DNA from: Bacteroidota bacterium
GTDB taxonomy: Bacteria > Bacteroidota > Bacteroidia > Cytophagales > Cyclobacteriaceae
Length of the DNA stretch: 64,000 nucleotides
NCBI GenBank assembly: GCA_018267135.1
Contig: JAFDZA010000010.1
Coordinates: 92,564 to 156,563 of the forward strand
Direction: 5' to 3'
Position numbers and translations under genes: made by a program. This document shows positions 37,600 to 46,904 of the stretch, one piece after another (the stretch's first letter is position 1; every line of letters starts with the position of its first letter). The notes beneath the pieces were generated by a model. The model was not told the DNA's origin, did not search any database, and saw nothing but the letters and a program-made list of their open reading frames with translations.

Positions 37600-38644
37600 C
37601 CTCTCCAACGATATTATCAAATATAAGAAGGGCGAACTCAGCGCCACCGAAATGCATGCGCTGGAAAAAAGAGCGCTTACCGACCCGTTTTTGGCCGAGG
37701 CTCTCGAAGGGATAGAGCCTTTATCGGGTCATGCTCTTTCGGCTGATGTAACGGAACTCAATAAAAAAATTTCAGATCGCAAAAAAAATAAGTGGATTAT
37801 TCCCTTGCGCGTAGCAGCCGGGGTAGCCCTCGTGGCCGGAGCTCTATTGGCCATTTATCAATTTACGCCTCCCCCCGAAACGCTTGCTTTAAAAACGGAA
37901 CCTCCTCAGCCGGTTGCTTCTACCCCTGCGCAGCCCCCAGCCGAAAATTCTGAGAAGGCAGAAAAAAAATTACCTGCCTCCCCCACAGAGCCGGTAAAGG
38001 CTGAAGAAAATTTACTTCCGAAACAATCGCCCCAGCTAAAAAATGAGAACCTGGTTCTCCCGCCAATCTCCACAGAAACAAGTGCAGAAGAAAAAGAACA
38101 CATGGCTGCGGGAGCCGAACTAAAAACCGAAGAACCTGTCGTAACCAAAAATGTATTATCGCCTGCCACACAAGAGGCTGCTTCTTCCAGTGAATTAGTT
38201 AAGAAAAAAGAATCGCTGACCCGGGGCACACGCAGCTTTGCCAAAAAATCCATCCACTCTGGGCAACCCGACACCGCCCAACTGAGTTCCTCTCCTGTTT
38301 TCAGTTTTGAAAAAAATATGGACAGGGATGAAGTCGAAAAAAAATCGGCCCTGCCTTCAGGCGGAATAAAAGCTTATAGTAAATACGTAGAAGATAACCT
38401 TCGCTATCCGGAAAATGCCCGGCAAAATAATATTGGAGGGAAAGTAATTCTTGAATTTACGGTATCCACCAACGGCCAACCCGATCGGTTTAAAATAATT
38501 AAAAGCGTAGGCTATGGCTGTGATGAAGAAGCAATGAGGCTGGTGAAAGATGGCCCATCATGGATTCCGTTCGGGCGCAATAATCAGCCGTATGAGAGTA
38601 CCGTTCGGATAAGCCTAAGGTTTGATCCGGCCAAGCATCAGTAA
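37592..38644 (+). CDS. Anti-sigma-like/TonB fusion protein (GTG start)
   Basis: The 350-aa product starts at GTG 37592 inside the sigma gene. Residues 1-65 are cytosolic and carry the short motif GELSATEMHALEKRALTDPF, found at the start of Bacteroidota anti-sigma/TonB fusions. One transmembrane segment follows (about residues 70-88), then a long Pro/Glu/Lys-rich periplasmic spacer. The C-terminal domain is TonB-like (VEDNLRYPENARQNNIGGKV and the ending VRISLRFD). It may bind the sigma factor and couple to an outer-membrane partner, possibly together with the vWA protein. Confidence 0.85.
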   Translation: MTDLSNDIIKYKKGELSATEMHALEKRALTDPFLAEALEGIEPLSGHALSADVTELNKKISDRKKNKWIIPLRVAAGVALVAGALLAIYQFTPPPETLALKTEPPQPVASTPAQPPAENSEKAEKKLPASPTEPVKAEENLLPKQSPQLKNENLVLPPISTETSAEEKEHMAAGAELKTEEPVVTKNVLSPATQEAASSSELVKKKESLTRGTRSFAKKSIHSGQPDTAQLSSSPVFSFEKNMDRDEVEKKSALPSGGIKAYSKYVEDNLRYPENARQNNIGGKVILEFTVSTNGQPDRFKIIKSVGYGCDEEAMRLVKDGPSWIPFGRNNQPYESTVRISLRFDPAKHQ

Positions 38645-38743
38645 TGATTTGCTCCGCCCAGGAAATTTCAAATAAAGTCATTAGCAACAGATTGAATATT
38701 ATTTCTACTTTAGGGCTCCCAAAATCGCATAACCTATTATTGC

Positions 38744-40219
38744 ATGAGTTTATTTATCAAGAAACCACTCGCTCAGTTATTAGCCCAGGCGGCAGAATCT
38801 TCAAAAGGTCTTAAGAGGTCCCTCGGTGCCATGAACCTGATTGCCCTGGGCATCGGTGCCATTATTGGAGCTGGTCTGTTTGTGAGAACCGCAGCCGCAG
38901 CGGGGCAGGCAGCCGGGCCGGCTGTCGTTATTTCATTTGTGGTGGCAGCCGTTGGTTGTGCCTTTGCCGGGTTATGTTATGCCGAGTTTGCCTCGATGAT
39001 TCCGGTAGCCGGCAGTGCCTACACGTATGCCTACGCTACCATGGGTGAAATTGTAGCCTGGGCAATTGGGTGGGCCTTGGTATTAGAGTATGCTTTAGGA
39101 GCCGCCACGGTGGCCATCTCCTGGAGCCAATACTTAAATAGTCTTTTGGGCGGAGCTATCCCTTACGAGTGGTGCCACTCTCCGTTTGAAATATCTCACA
39201 CCGGGGTGCATGGCATTATGAATGTGCCCTCACTCATTGTGCTGACTCTGATTACGCTTGTTTTAATTAAAGGCACGGAAGAGTCGGCCATCTTTAATGC
39301 TATCGTAGTATTGATAAAAGTATCTATTGTTTTAGTTTTTATTGCGCTGGGCTGGCAGTACATCAACCCCGCAAACTACGATCCCTTTTTCATTCCGGCC
39401 AACGCCCCGGATATTACCATGCCTAATGGACAAGTCCACTCTTACTCTTCCTGGTTTAATCATGGTATTGGTGGGGTCATTCGCGGAGCGGGCATTGTGT
39501 TCTTTGCCTTCATTGGATTTGATGCGGTTTCTACCGCAGCCCAGGAAACCAAGAACCCGAAGAAAGATATGCCCATTGGCATTTTAGGATCGTTGGTTAT
39601 TTGCACCATTTTATACGTATTGTTCTCTCACGTATTAACGGGTGTAGCTCCCTACACCGATTTTATTAAAGAAGGAAAAGAAGCTTCTGTAGCGTATGCC
39701 ATTAAACAATACATGCCGGGCTATAATTGGTTGGCTACCCTGATGAGCGCGGCCATTCTGGCGGGTTTCTCTACGGTAATTCTTGCCATGCTTTACGGGC
39801 AATCGCGTGTGTTTTTCTCGATGTCTAACGATGGGTTGTTGCCACGGGTTTTTTCGCAATTGCATCCCACCTTTCGCACCCCGTATAAATCAAATTTAAT
39901 ATTACTGGTTTTTGTAGGCGCCTTTGCCGGGTTTGTTCCCGAAAGCGTTACAGGCGACTTAACCAGCGTAGGTACTTTATTTGCTTTTATTATGGTCTGT
40001 TTGGGGGTTTGGATCATGCGAAAAACCGATCCCAACGTAGAGCGTCCTTTCCGCACGCCATTGGTACCGCTGGTGCCCATCCTGGGCGTGTTAGTCTGCA
40101 CCGGAATGATTATTGGCCTTGACCCCAACACACAGTTGGTGGCTCTGATCTGGCTGGTTATTGGATTGGTTATTTACTTTACGTATAGCAAAAAGAACAG
40201 CTTGCTTCGCAAAAAATAA
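38744..40219 (+). CDS. APC-family amino-acid permease (cationic amino-acid transporter-like)
   Basis: The 491-aa inner-membrane protein has about twelve transmembrane segments. Helix 1 contains the APC sequence IALGIGAIIGAGLFV with the substrate-binding unwound region, and helix 6 contains FFAFIGFDAVST, as in CAT-type transporters. The later segment FRTPYKSNLI belongs to the same family. It is expected to import cationic or neutral amino acids by proton symport. A near-match -7 element (TACTTTAG) lies around 38706-38713. Confidence 0.93.
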   Translation: MSLFIKKPLAQLLAQAAESSKGLKRSLGAMNLIALGIGAIIGAGLFVRTAAAAGQAAGPAVVISFVVAAVGCAFAGLCYAEFASMIPVAGSAYTYAYATMGEIVAWAIGWALVLEYALGAATVAISWSQYLNSLLGGAIPYEWCHSPFEISHTGVHGIMNVPSLIVLTLITLVLIKGTEESAIFNAIVVLIKVSIVLVFIALGWQYINPANYDPFFIPANAPDITMPNGQVHSYSSWFNHGIGGVIRGAGIVFFAFIGFDAVSTAAQETKNPKKDMPIGILGSLVICTILYVLFSHVLTGVAPYTDFIKEGKEASVAYAIKQYMPGYNWLATLMSAAILAGFSTVILAMLYGQSRVFFSMSNDGLLPRVFSQLHPTFRTPYKSNLILLVFVGAFAGFVPESVTGDLTSVGTLFAFIMVCLGVWIMRKTDPNVERPFRTPLVPLVPILGVLVCTGMIIGLDPNTQLVALIWLVIGLVIYFTYSKKNSLLRKK

Positions 40220-40639
40220 TCAGTTGATAATCTCGTCAGAGATTTTAAGTGTATTACCTGTTAATTCGATGCGGTATTGAATCAGCGGCCGCTGGGCCGG
40301 GCCGCCTGTAGGCTGGCCATCGGGGAAACTGAAACTGGAATTGCAACAACGATCTACCATAAACAGAGTAGAGCCATCTACCTGCACAACACAGCTGGAG
40401 GCCGGATGGTGAGGACAAGCGCGATCGTACGCATTAAATAAATTTTCGCCTGCCCGGTACAATATTATTCCTTTTAATCCGCCTTCGAGATATACAAACC
40501 CGCCATCTGTTTTCAGGCGCTGGAACTGGGGGTAGGTTAAGTTTACATTTATTTCCGGAAACATGGCTTGCGCGTTAACCTGCGTGCTGCCCAGCAACAA
40601 TACTGCAGCGACTACCCAATATATTTTAGTTATTTTCAT
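40220..40639 (-). CDS. Exported Rieske-like protein lacking one cluster ligand
   Basis: The 139-aa product has a signal peptide (residues about 1-24, ending VNAQ). The rest resembles a Rieske [2Fe-2S] domain: a C-x-H site at C75-H77 (RACPHHPASSC), then the second site at about residue 98 (CCNSSFSF), where the family has C-x-x-H-G-S-x-F. At that site His is replaced by Ser101 (and Gly by Ser), so only three of the four usual ligands remain. The C-terminal strand RPLIQYRIELTGNTLKI fits the family. It probably cannot hold a normal cluster unless another residue substitutes. It converges with the permease gene with no gap. Confidence 0.75.
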   Translation of the reverse strand: MKITKIYWVVAAVLLLGSTQVNAQAMFPEINVNLTYPQFQRLKTDGGFVYLEGGLKGIILYRAGENLFNAYDRACPHHPASSCVVQVDGSTLFMVDRCCNSSFSFPDGQPTGGPAQRPLIQYRIELTGNTLKISDEIIN

Positions 40640-40699
40640 CTGTTCCTTTTTATATTTTAAGTAGTGGTGCAGGGTAATCTTTTTTATTGGAATACCGTA

Positions 40700-41554
40700 C
40701 TACTTGTCTGTTTTATAGGTATAATACCCTTGCCCTGTTTTTCTTCCTAATTGCCCTGTTCTTACTTTTTCTTCCTGAATGGAATTGGGTTTAAACCGGG
40801 GTGTAAACCCAAACGATTCGTACATCAGGCGGCTTACTTCCAGGTTTACGTCATTGCCGATCAAATCCATCAACTCAAACGGTCCCAGTTTAAAACCGGC
40901 TGATTTGGTTAAGGTATCAATCGTTTCTATATCAGCAGTATTTTCTTCAAGCAATTTAAGTGCCTCTAAGTAATAATGACGGGCTACCCGGTTAACGATA
41001 AAGCCGGGCGAATCTTTTACCCGTACAGGAATTTTTCCGATGGATTGAGCAAAATCTATCCCTTGCAGTACCACCCGGTTCTCGGTTTTTTCTCCGGCCA
41101 CCACTTCCACCAGTTTCATAAGGTGAGCCGGGTTAAAAAAATGCAACCCTACAAAGCGTTCGGGGTGCTTTAACTCAGCGGCTATTTGCGAAATAGACAG
41201 CGATGATGTGTTGCTGGCTAAAATTGTATCGGGCGTGTTTATCTTTTCTAATTCAGAAAAAAGTTTTTGTTTCACTTCCAATTTTTCTACTACCGCCTCA
41301 ATAACCAGATCGGCCTGTATTTTATCGAATGGTACCTTCTCAAGGTGCTGAAGTGTTTTTTCTTTCTGGGCCGTGGTTAATTTGCCTTTGGCTATGGCCT
41401 GATCTAAATGGCGGGCGATAGAATCTATCCCGTGCTCAACCATTTTAGGATTGAGATCGTAAAACAAAACATGGTAGCCGGCCGAAGCACACACCTGAGC
41501 AATACCTTGCCCCATGGAGCCGGCCCCCACCACTCCAACAGGGGTTATAATCAT
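40700..41554 (-). CDS. 3-hydroxyacyl-CoA (3-hydroxybutyryl-CoA) dehydrogenase
   Basis: The 284-aa product has the expected length. The NAD-binding motif GVVGAGSMGQGIAQV at the N-terminus and the later signatures TILASNTSSLSISQIA, HFFNPAHLMKLVEVV and DSPGFIVNRVAR are diagnostic of the 3HCDH family. It oxidises L-3-hydroxyacyl-CoA in fatty-acid degradation or short-chain metabolism. Its start overlaps the pheS stop by 4 bases (ATGA), an unusual pairing. Confidence 0.93.
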   Translation of the reverse strand: MIITPVGVVGAGSMGQGIAQVCASAGYHVLFYDLNPKMVEHGIDSIARHLDQAIAKGKLTTAQKEKTLQHLEKVPFDKIQADLVIEAVVEKLEVKQKLFSELEKINTPDTILASNTSSLSISQIAAELKHPERFVGLHFFNPAHLMKLVEVVAGEKTENRVVLQGIDFAQSIGKIPVRVKDSPGFIVNRVARHYYLEALKLLEENTADIETIDTLTKSAGFKLGPFELMDLIGNDVNLEVSRLMYESFGFTPRFKPNSIQEEKVRTGQLGRKTGQGYYTYKTDK

Positions 41555-42576
41555 GACAACACAGGCCTGAACTGCCTGAGAAACCGGGTATCATTCTCTG
41601 AATACAAACGCAGGTCGTTTACCTGAAACAATAATTGTGTAACCCGCTCTATGCCCATGCCAAATGCAAACCCGGTATATTCTTCCGGATCAATATTACC
41701 GTGGCGAAGCACATTGGGGTGCACCATACCGGAGCCGGCAATTTCTACCCACCCGCTGTGCTTGCAAAGGTTGCAGCCCTTGCCTTTGCAGATTAAACAG
41801 GAAATATCAATTTCGGCACTGGGTTCGGTAAACGGAAAAAACGAAGGCCGGTAACGTATCTTAATATCTTTGCCATACATTTCCTGGGCAAAAGAATACA
41901 GCGTTTGTTTCAGGTCGGCAAAGCCTACATTTTTATCTATGTACAATCCTTCTACCTGATGAAAAAAGCAATGCGCCCGTGCAGAAATGGCTTCATTGCG
42001 AAATACCCGTCCGGGCATGATGGAGCGAATAGGCGGTGGTTGTTTTTTCATTAACCGAACCTGCACGTTGGAGGTGTGGGTACGCAGCAATACATCCGGA
42101 TTTTTTTCAATAAAAAAAGTATCCTGCATTTCGCGGGCCGGGTGGTTGGGCGGAAAATTTAAAGCGGTAAAGTTGTGCCAGTCGTCTTCTATTTCGGGGC
42201 CATCGGCCAGATTAAATCCAAGCCGCTCAAATATTTCGATAATACGATAGCGTGTAAGACTGAGCGGGTGCTGATTGCCCAGTTTATGAGGAATAACGGG
42301 CAACGACAAATCAATCTCCTCGTGTGGTTTGTCTGCCGTGTTTTCGGTTTCCTCTTGGGCTGATTTGTATTTTCCTTCGGCCAACTGCTTCAACGCATTC
42401 AGTTCTTTTCCCAGTTTCTTTTTTTCTTCGGGTGAGGCTTTCTTAAGTTCTTCGAAGAGGGAAGGAATAAGCCCTTTCTTGCTAATGAATTTAAGGCGGA
42501 AATTCTCCAGCAATTCATTTGAGGTAATGGTAAAGTCCCTCACCTCCTGCTCAATTGATTTAATTTGTTGTTCCAT
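41551..42576 (-). CDS. pheS: Phenylalanyl-tRNA synthetase alpha subunit
   Basis: The 341-aa product has the class II synthetase core. It includes RTHTSNVQVRLM and HCFFHQVEGLYIDKNVGF (motif 2 region), a cysteine-rich CLICKGKGCNLCKHSGW insert, MVHPNVL, and motif 3 GFAFGMGIERVTQLLF. PheS pairs with PheT, which is not in this window. Its start overlaps the end of the WecA-like gene by 17 bases. Confidence 0.96.
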   Translation of the reverse strand: MEQQIKSIEQEVRDFTITSNELLENFRLKFISKKGLIPSLFEELKKASPEEKKKLGKELNALKQLAEGKYKSAQEETENTADKPHEEIDLSLPVIPHKLGNQHPLSLTRYRIIEIFERLGFNLADGPEIEDDWHNFTALNFPPNHPAREMQDTFFIEKNPDVLLRTHTSNVQVRLMKKQPPPIRSIMPGRVFRNEAISARAHCFFHQVEGLYIDKNVGFADLKQTLYSFAQEMYGKDIKIRYRPSFFPFTEPSAEIDISCLICKGKGCNLCKHSGWVEIAGSGMVHPNVLRHGNIDPEEYTGFAFGMGIERVTQLLFQVNDLRLYSENDTRFLRQFRPVLS

Positions 42577-43630
42577 TTTTTTTCTGCTCTTGTGCTTTCT
42601 TTAACGCGAAATTAATCCCTAAACACAGCACGATTACTACTCCCAAAATTAACAGATCATTTTGTTTTCGCAGAAGCCAGGCCAAAAGAATCATACCCAG
42701 ATTGATCAGTGCTATAAACAAAACCGATTTGGAGTGGCCGAATCCTAATCGGATAAACTGGTGGTGTAAATGATTTTTATCGGCATGAAATGGCGATAGC
42801 CCCTGGCGAAGCCGGAGAATAATAACCCGGAGCGTATCGAAAACAGGAATAATGGCAATGCAAACCGAAGAAGCGACCGATGCCTGTAGTTTGTATGGGT
42901 TTGTTTCCGGAAGGGAATAGTTTGTATTAACAAATGTAATTGCCAGATAGGCGAGTAAAAAACCAATGGTAAGCGCGCCTGTATCGCCCATAAAAATTTT
43001 GGAAGGCTCCCAGTTAAAAAACAAAAAAGCGAGCAAAGCCCCGGTAAAAGTCAGAGCAATGAGGCTGTTGGGCAAATCGCCCACGGCAAAAAACCACACC
43101 CCAAAGGTGGTAAGCGAAATAATACCCACTGTTCCGGCCAGCCCATCTAACCCGTCTATCAGATTGTACGCATTCGTTAGGATGATTAACGTAAAAATAC
43201 TTAACAGCCAGATGATGGCTACGGGCATCTGCGAAAGGCTGAACAACCCATAGGAAGAAGGAATCGTTGTTTTATTAAGTATCACTAATAAGATGACCGG
43301 CAAAAACTGGCTGTATAATTTTTGTCGGGGGGTTAGTGCCAGCACGTCATCGCGCAAACCAATTAAAAACATAATTAATAACGAGAGAAAGAAATACCGG
43401 TTAGCCAGCCATTCATTCAGCGGCAAGGCCAGCAATAACGAAAGCCCGGCTCCCATTAATACAGCCACCCCGCCTAAAGAAGGTTTGTAGTTGTCATGAA
43501 TTTTATGAAGCCCGGGGGAATCGAACAACTTCCATTGCGTTAGCAATTTAATCAACACCGGTAAGGTGAGAAATGAAATTAAAAATGAAATGGCGGTATA
43601 AAGGGCAATGCGGATAATAACCTTAACAAT
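42560..43630 (-). CDS. WecA/MraY-family phospho-glycosyltransferase; start codon uncertain
   Basis: A polytopic membrane enzyme that moves a sugar-1-phosphate from a UDP-sugar onto undecaprenyl phosphate. Motifs include FDSPGLHKIHDNYKPSLGG near the N-terminus, FLIGLRDDVLAL, NAYNLIDGLDGLAG, FMGDTGALTIGF and NHLHHQFIRLGFGH. A WecA-like, rather than cell-wall MraY, role is suggested by the shape and by a glycan locus in the window. The first in-frame GTG is at 43558, which would remove most of transmembrane helix 1. In-frame codons from 43630, just after a stop codon, encode a fitting first helix but begin with ATT. The annotated range uses the ATT position. Confidence 0.8.
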   Translation of the reverse strand: MVKVIIRIALYTAISFLISFLTLPVLIKLLTQWKLFDSPGLHKIHDNYKPSLGGVAVLMGAGLSLLLALPLNEWLANRYFFLSLLIMFLIGLRDDVLALTPRQKLYSQFLPVILLVILNKTTIPSSYGLFSLSQMPVAIIWLLSIFTLIILTNAYNLIDGLDGLAGTVGIISLTTFGVWFFAVGDLPNSLIALTFTGALLAFLFFNWEPSKIFMGDTGALTIGFLLAYLAITFVNTNYSLPETNPYKLQASVASSVCIAIIPVFDTLRVIILRLRQGLSPFHADKNHLHHQFIRLGFGHSKSVLFIALINLGMILLAWLLRKQNDLLILGVVIVLCLGINFALKKAQEQKKNGTTN

Positions 43631-43659
43631 TTAGTGTGTAAAATTAATTCTTTTTAGAC

Positions 43660-46600
43660 TTACCCTTGTTTCTTTTGGGTGTGGCTGTGGCGCCTGGAGG
43701 GAATGATTACCGTAAAAGTACTTCCCTCACCATAAGTTGATGTTACCGAAATGGCACCGTTAATTTTATTTAACGTTTCCTTTACAATATACAGCCCTAA
43801 CCCGGAGCCGCGGCTTTTTTCATCGCCCCGGTAAAACATTTTAAAAATGTTGTTTATGTGTGCGGGAGCTATGCCTATGCCATTGTCTTTTACTACTACT
43901 CGGGCCTGTGCTTCGTTGGCCTCTACTTGTATTTCTATAAAAGGGCGAGAGGTGTGCGGGTTATAATATTTGATGGCATTTGATATCAGATTATTGAAGA
44001 TGATCGTCAGTCGTTTTTTGTCAGTATAGAAAAGCCCGGTTTCTTGCACGTTTACAATTCTTTTTATCAGGTCTTTCTCGTCCAGGTACTTGAGGTTATC
44101 CATTATTTCGTGAATTAATTTATCAAATTCGATGGGTTCGGTTTCTACCTCTACGCGGGCATTTCTTGAAAAATCAATAATGTCGCGAATAAATCCATCT
44201 AACTTGTGAACACTTACTTCTATTTTTTTAAGGTATTGGCCCGTTTGCGAAGCCTCGTCCATACGGGCTACATTGATGAGACCGAGAATAGAGGCCAGCG
44301 GGGCGCGCAGATCATGAGACGCACTATACACAAACCGATCGAGTTCATTATTAAGTTTTCGTAGCTCGGCATTATTCCGTTCGATTACCATCACGCGCCA
44401 TTTATAGACGGAATAAAGAAGGAGGGCAAGAAGCAGTACTACCAACAAATAAAACCAAATGGTTTGGTAGAAAAATGGCTGCACTGAAAATGATACGCTG
44501 GCGCCCTGTTCATTCCATATACCATCGCTATTGTTGGCCCGAACGCGGAAAACATAAGAGCCCGGCCGCAGGTTAGTGTACTCGGCCTGGCGCGTAGACC
44601 CGGCTTCGATCCAGTTTTCATCAACACCTTCCAGTTTATAGCGGAAATGAATTTTTGAAGGCGAAATAAAACTCAATGCGGTGTACTGAAAAATATACCG
44701 CAGCTTGCCGGCCGCAATACTGCCTTGGGGGGTATTCAGTTCTTCCTGGTTATCGGCCATCAGCGAGGTAATGTACACGGGAGGTTGTACGTGGTTGGCT
44801 TTAAACTTTTCAGGATAAAAAACAGAAACACCGCCAATGGTAGGCACCCAAAGTTTGCCGGTAGAAGATAAAATAGAGCGGGTAGCTCCGGTACATTCTT
44901 TTACCTTCATGCCATCCAGATTATCAAACAATTTAGCTTCAATAATTTTTATTTTGCCTTCTACTGCCTTCTCCACATCGCTTTTTTTCATACGGTAAAC
45001 ACCAATATTGGATGTAATCCACACCTGGCCAACTTTATCCTCTACCCAGTCGAAGTAGGTTTCTCCCTTTTTTATTTTGGCAAATCCAAACGGAATAAAC
45101 CGGCTTCCATTAAAATACAGCAGACCAATATTAGAAACAATCCAAACTTTCCCTTGTTCGTCTAGGTGGATATTAAAAATCAAAACTCCGGTATCGTCTT
45201 TCTCCAAACTGTAGTTTTTCAGGTCGCCCTTCCGGTTTATTACCGAAAGCCCCCCGCTGTGGGTGCCTACATAAATATTTCCATAGGCATCTTCTTCGAG
45301 GGCAAGAATATAATTTGAGTTGAGCCCGTTGGTTTTGTTGTATAGCCGTGTTACTACATTGGCATTAAGGCGGGCGATGCCGGATGAGCGCGTAGCTACC
45401 CATATATTTCCTTGCTTATCTTCCATAACCCTGCGAATGTCGGTGGCCGGTAATCCATCTTTTTCGGTAAATAAGCGTTCGCGGCCATGCTCTATTTTTA
45501 TAAGGCCTTTGTACGATGCTATCCAAAAATTTCCTTGATGGTCAATCAAAATATCGCGAATGCCGGTACCGGGCGAAGTAAACCTGACCGGAAAGGGTTT
45601 TATTGCACCGTGCGAATAAACATCTACAACGCCTGCGTCTGTTCCAATGTAAAATTCATGGTTGGTGCCTTCTTTTATTATGTTCACTTTGCTGTTCGAC
45701 AAGCCATCGTGCGGAGAAAAGTTTACGATGCCTGATTCGCGCACCTGAATCAATCCATTTTTATTTGTACTTACCCACAAACTGTTTTCACGATCGAAGC
45801 TAAGCGATTTTATTCCGGCAAACGGGTATCCATCTCGCTCCATCAGAATTTCTAAAGAAGCATTATCCGGGTTGATTCTGCCCAAGCCTAATTCAGTGCC
45901 CACCCAGATCTGACTGGCACTATCGGTTATCATACAGTTTACCTGAAAATTTTTTAGTTTATCGTACTGGCTCACTTTTCCATGGCGAATGGCGTTCAAT
46001 CCGTTTTCAGTGCCTACCCATAGTGTTTTGTTTTTATCAATGAGTAGCGCCAAGACGGACGAACTTACCAAGCCCTCTACTTGTAATAGATTTTTTCCAT
46101 CAAACTTATACAGGCCATGGCGGTCGGTGGCTATCCACAAGTTGCCCTCGGCATCTCTTACCAAGTCCGAAATTCCGGCCTGACTTAGCTGGGGAAAATT
46201 GCAGGCTCTGGGTTTTCCGTTTTCAATTATATATAGTCCTTGGCTGCTGGTTCCTACCCAAATGTTTCCATCCGGTTCAATCAAAAGAGAGCGCACTGAT
46301 TTAGGGAGTGTTTTAAATGTGGTATCAATACTAAAAAATTTTGAATCTTTATAAAATACCAGCCCGCTTCCCTGCGAAGCAAACCAAAGTGTGCCGTGGT
46401 TGTCTTCATAAATTTTATAGAAGGCATCGGTGGCTAAAAACGGAATATTACCTCGATCGAAAACATCCACTTTTTTCCCATCAAAGCGCATAATACCGTT
46501 GTAGGTGGTAGCCCAGATGAATCCGGTTTTTGCCTGAATGGCGCTGGTAATATTATTTGAGATCAGGCCGTTATCTCCGGTGTAAGATGTGATTGAATAC

Positions 46601-46710
46601 TTAGAAAACAACGAACCCTGCAGGGGCTTTTGTGCGATTGTTTGTAACGGAACACACAGGATGCCCAACCCCCAATAGAACAATGCCAACTTATACTTGC
46701 TCAATCTCAT
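43660..46710 (-). CDS. Two-component propeller sensor histidine kinase
   Basis: About 1016 aa from the ATG at 46710, which gives a clean signal sequence (LALFYWGLGILCVPLQTIAQ). A long periplasmic part holds about ten Reg_prop blades (such as WVGTSSQGLYIIENG and IWVATRSSGIARLN). A Y_Y_Y domain (FRYKLEGVDENWIEAGS, then LRPGSYVFRVRANNSDG) and one transmembrane segment follow. The cytosolic kinase has its phosphoacceptor histidine in SASHDLRAPLASILG and HATPase boxes NNLISNAIKYYN, VKDNGIGIAP and GSGLGLYIVKET. There is no receiver or HTH domain, so a separate response regulator is needed. Its ligand is unknown. Confidence 0.93.
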   Translation of the reverse strand: MRLSKYKLALFYWGLGILCVPLQTIAQKPLQGSLFSKYSITSYTGDNGLISNNITSAIQAKTGFIWATTYNGIMRFDGKKVDVFDRGNIPFLATDAFYKIYEDNHGTLWFASQGSGLVFYKDSKFFSIDTTFKTLPKSVRSLLIEPDGNIWVGTSSQGLYIIENGKPRACNFPQLSQAGISDLVRDAEGNLWIATDRHGLYKFDGKNLLQVEGLVSSSVLALLIDKNKTLWVGTENGLNAIRHGKVSQYDKLKNFQVNCMITDSASQIWVGTELGLGRINPDNASLEILMERDGYPFAGIKSLSFDRENSLWVSTNKNGLIQVRESGIVNFSPHDGLSNSKVNIIKEGTNHEFYIGTDAGVVDVYSHGAIKPFPVRFTSPGTGIRDILIDHQGNFWIASYKGLIKIEHGRERLFTEKDGLPATDIRRVMEDKQGNIWVATRSSGIARLNANVVTRLYNKTNGLNSNYILALEEDAYGNIYVGTHSGGLSVINRKGDLKNYSLEKDDTGVLIFNIHLDEQGKVWIVSNIGLLYFNGSRFIPFGFAKIKKGETYFDWVEDKVGQVWITSNIGVYRMKKSDVEKAVEGKIKIIEAKLFDNLDGMKVKECTGATRSILSSTGKLWVPTIGGVSVFYPEKFKANHVQPPVYITSLMADNQEELNTPQGSIAAGKLRYIFQYTALSFISPSKIHFRYKLEGVDENWIEAGSTRQAEYTNLRPGSYVFRVRANNSDGIWNEQGASVSFSVQPFFYQTIWFYLLVVLLLALLLYSVYKWRVMVIERNNAELRKLNNELDRFVYSASHDLRAPLASILGLINVARMDEASQTGQYLKKIEVSVHKLDGFIRDIIDFSRNARVEVETEPIEFDKLIHEIMDNLKYLDEKDLIKRIVNVQETGLFYTDKKRLTIIFNNLISNAIKYYNPHTSRPFIEIQVEANEAQARVVVKDNGIGIAPAHINNIFKMFYRGDEKSRGSGLGLYIVKETLNKINGAISVTSTYGEGSTFTVIIPSRRHSHTQKKQG

Positions 46711-46856
46711 CAGCCTATACCTTTTTTGAAATTTACCAAAAAAATACAATAGATATGCTACTGTATTATGAATGAAAATACCTTAATCCGGAAAATAGGG
46801 CAAGCCATTTTTTATTCACCAAGATTAAGGAAACCGGGGTAACAGAACTGAAATAG

Positions 46857-46882
46857 AAAAGGCTGCGTAGTGGCAGCCTTTT
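46857..46882 (-). terminator. Rho-independent terminator after the M1 peptidase gene
   Basis: Stem AAAAGGCTGC / GCAGCCTTTT with a 6-base loop. On the minus strand it is followed by CTATTT, downstream of the stop at 46905. It separates the peptidase from the sensor kinase gene. Confidence 0.75.
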
Positions 46883-46904
46883 TCTAAGCTCGATTGGGGA
46901 AAAA

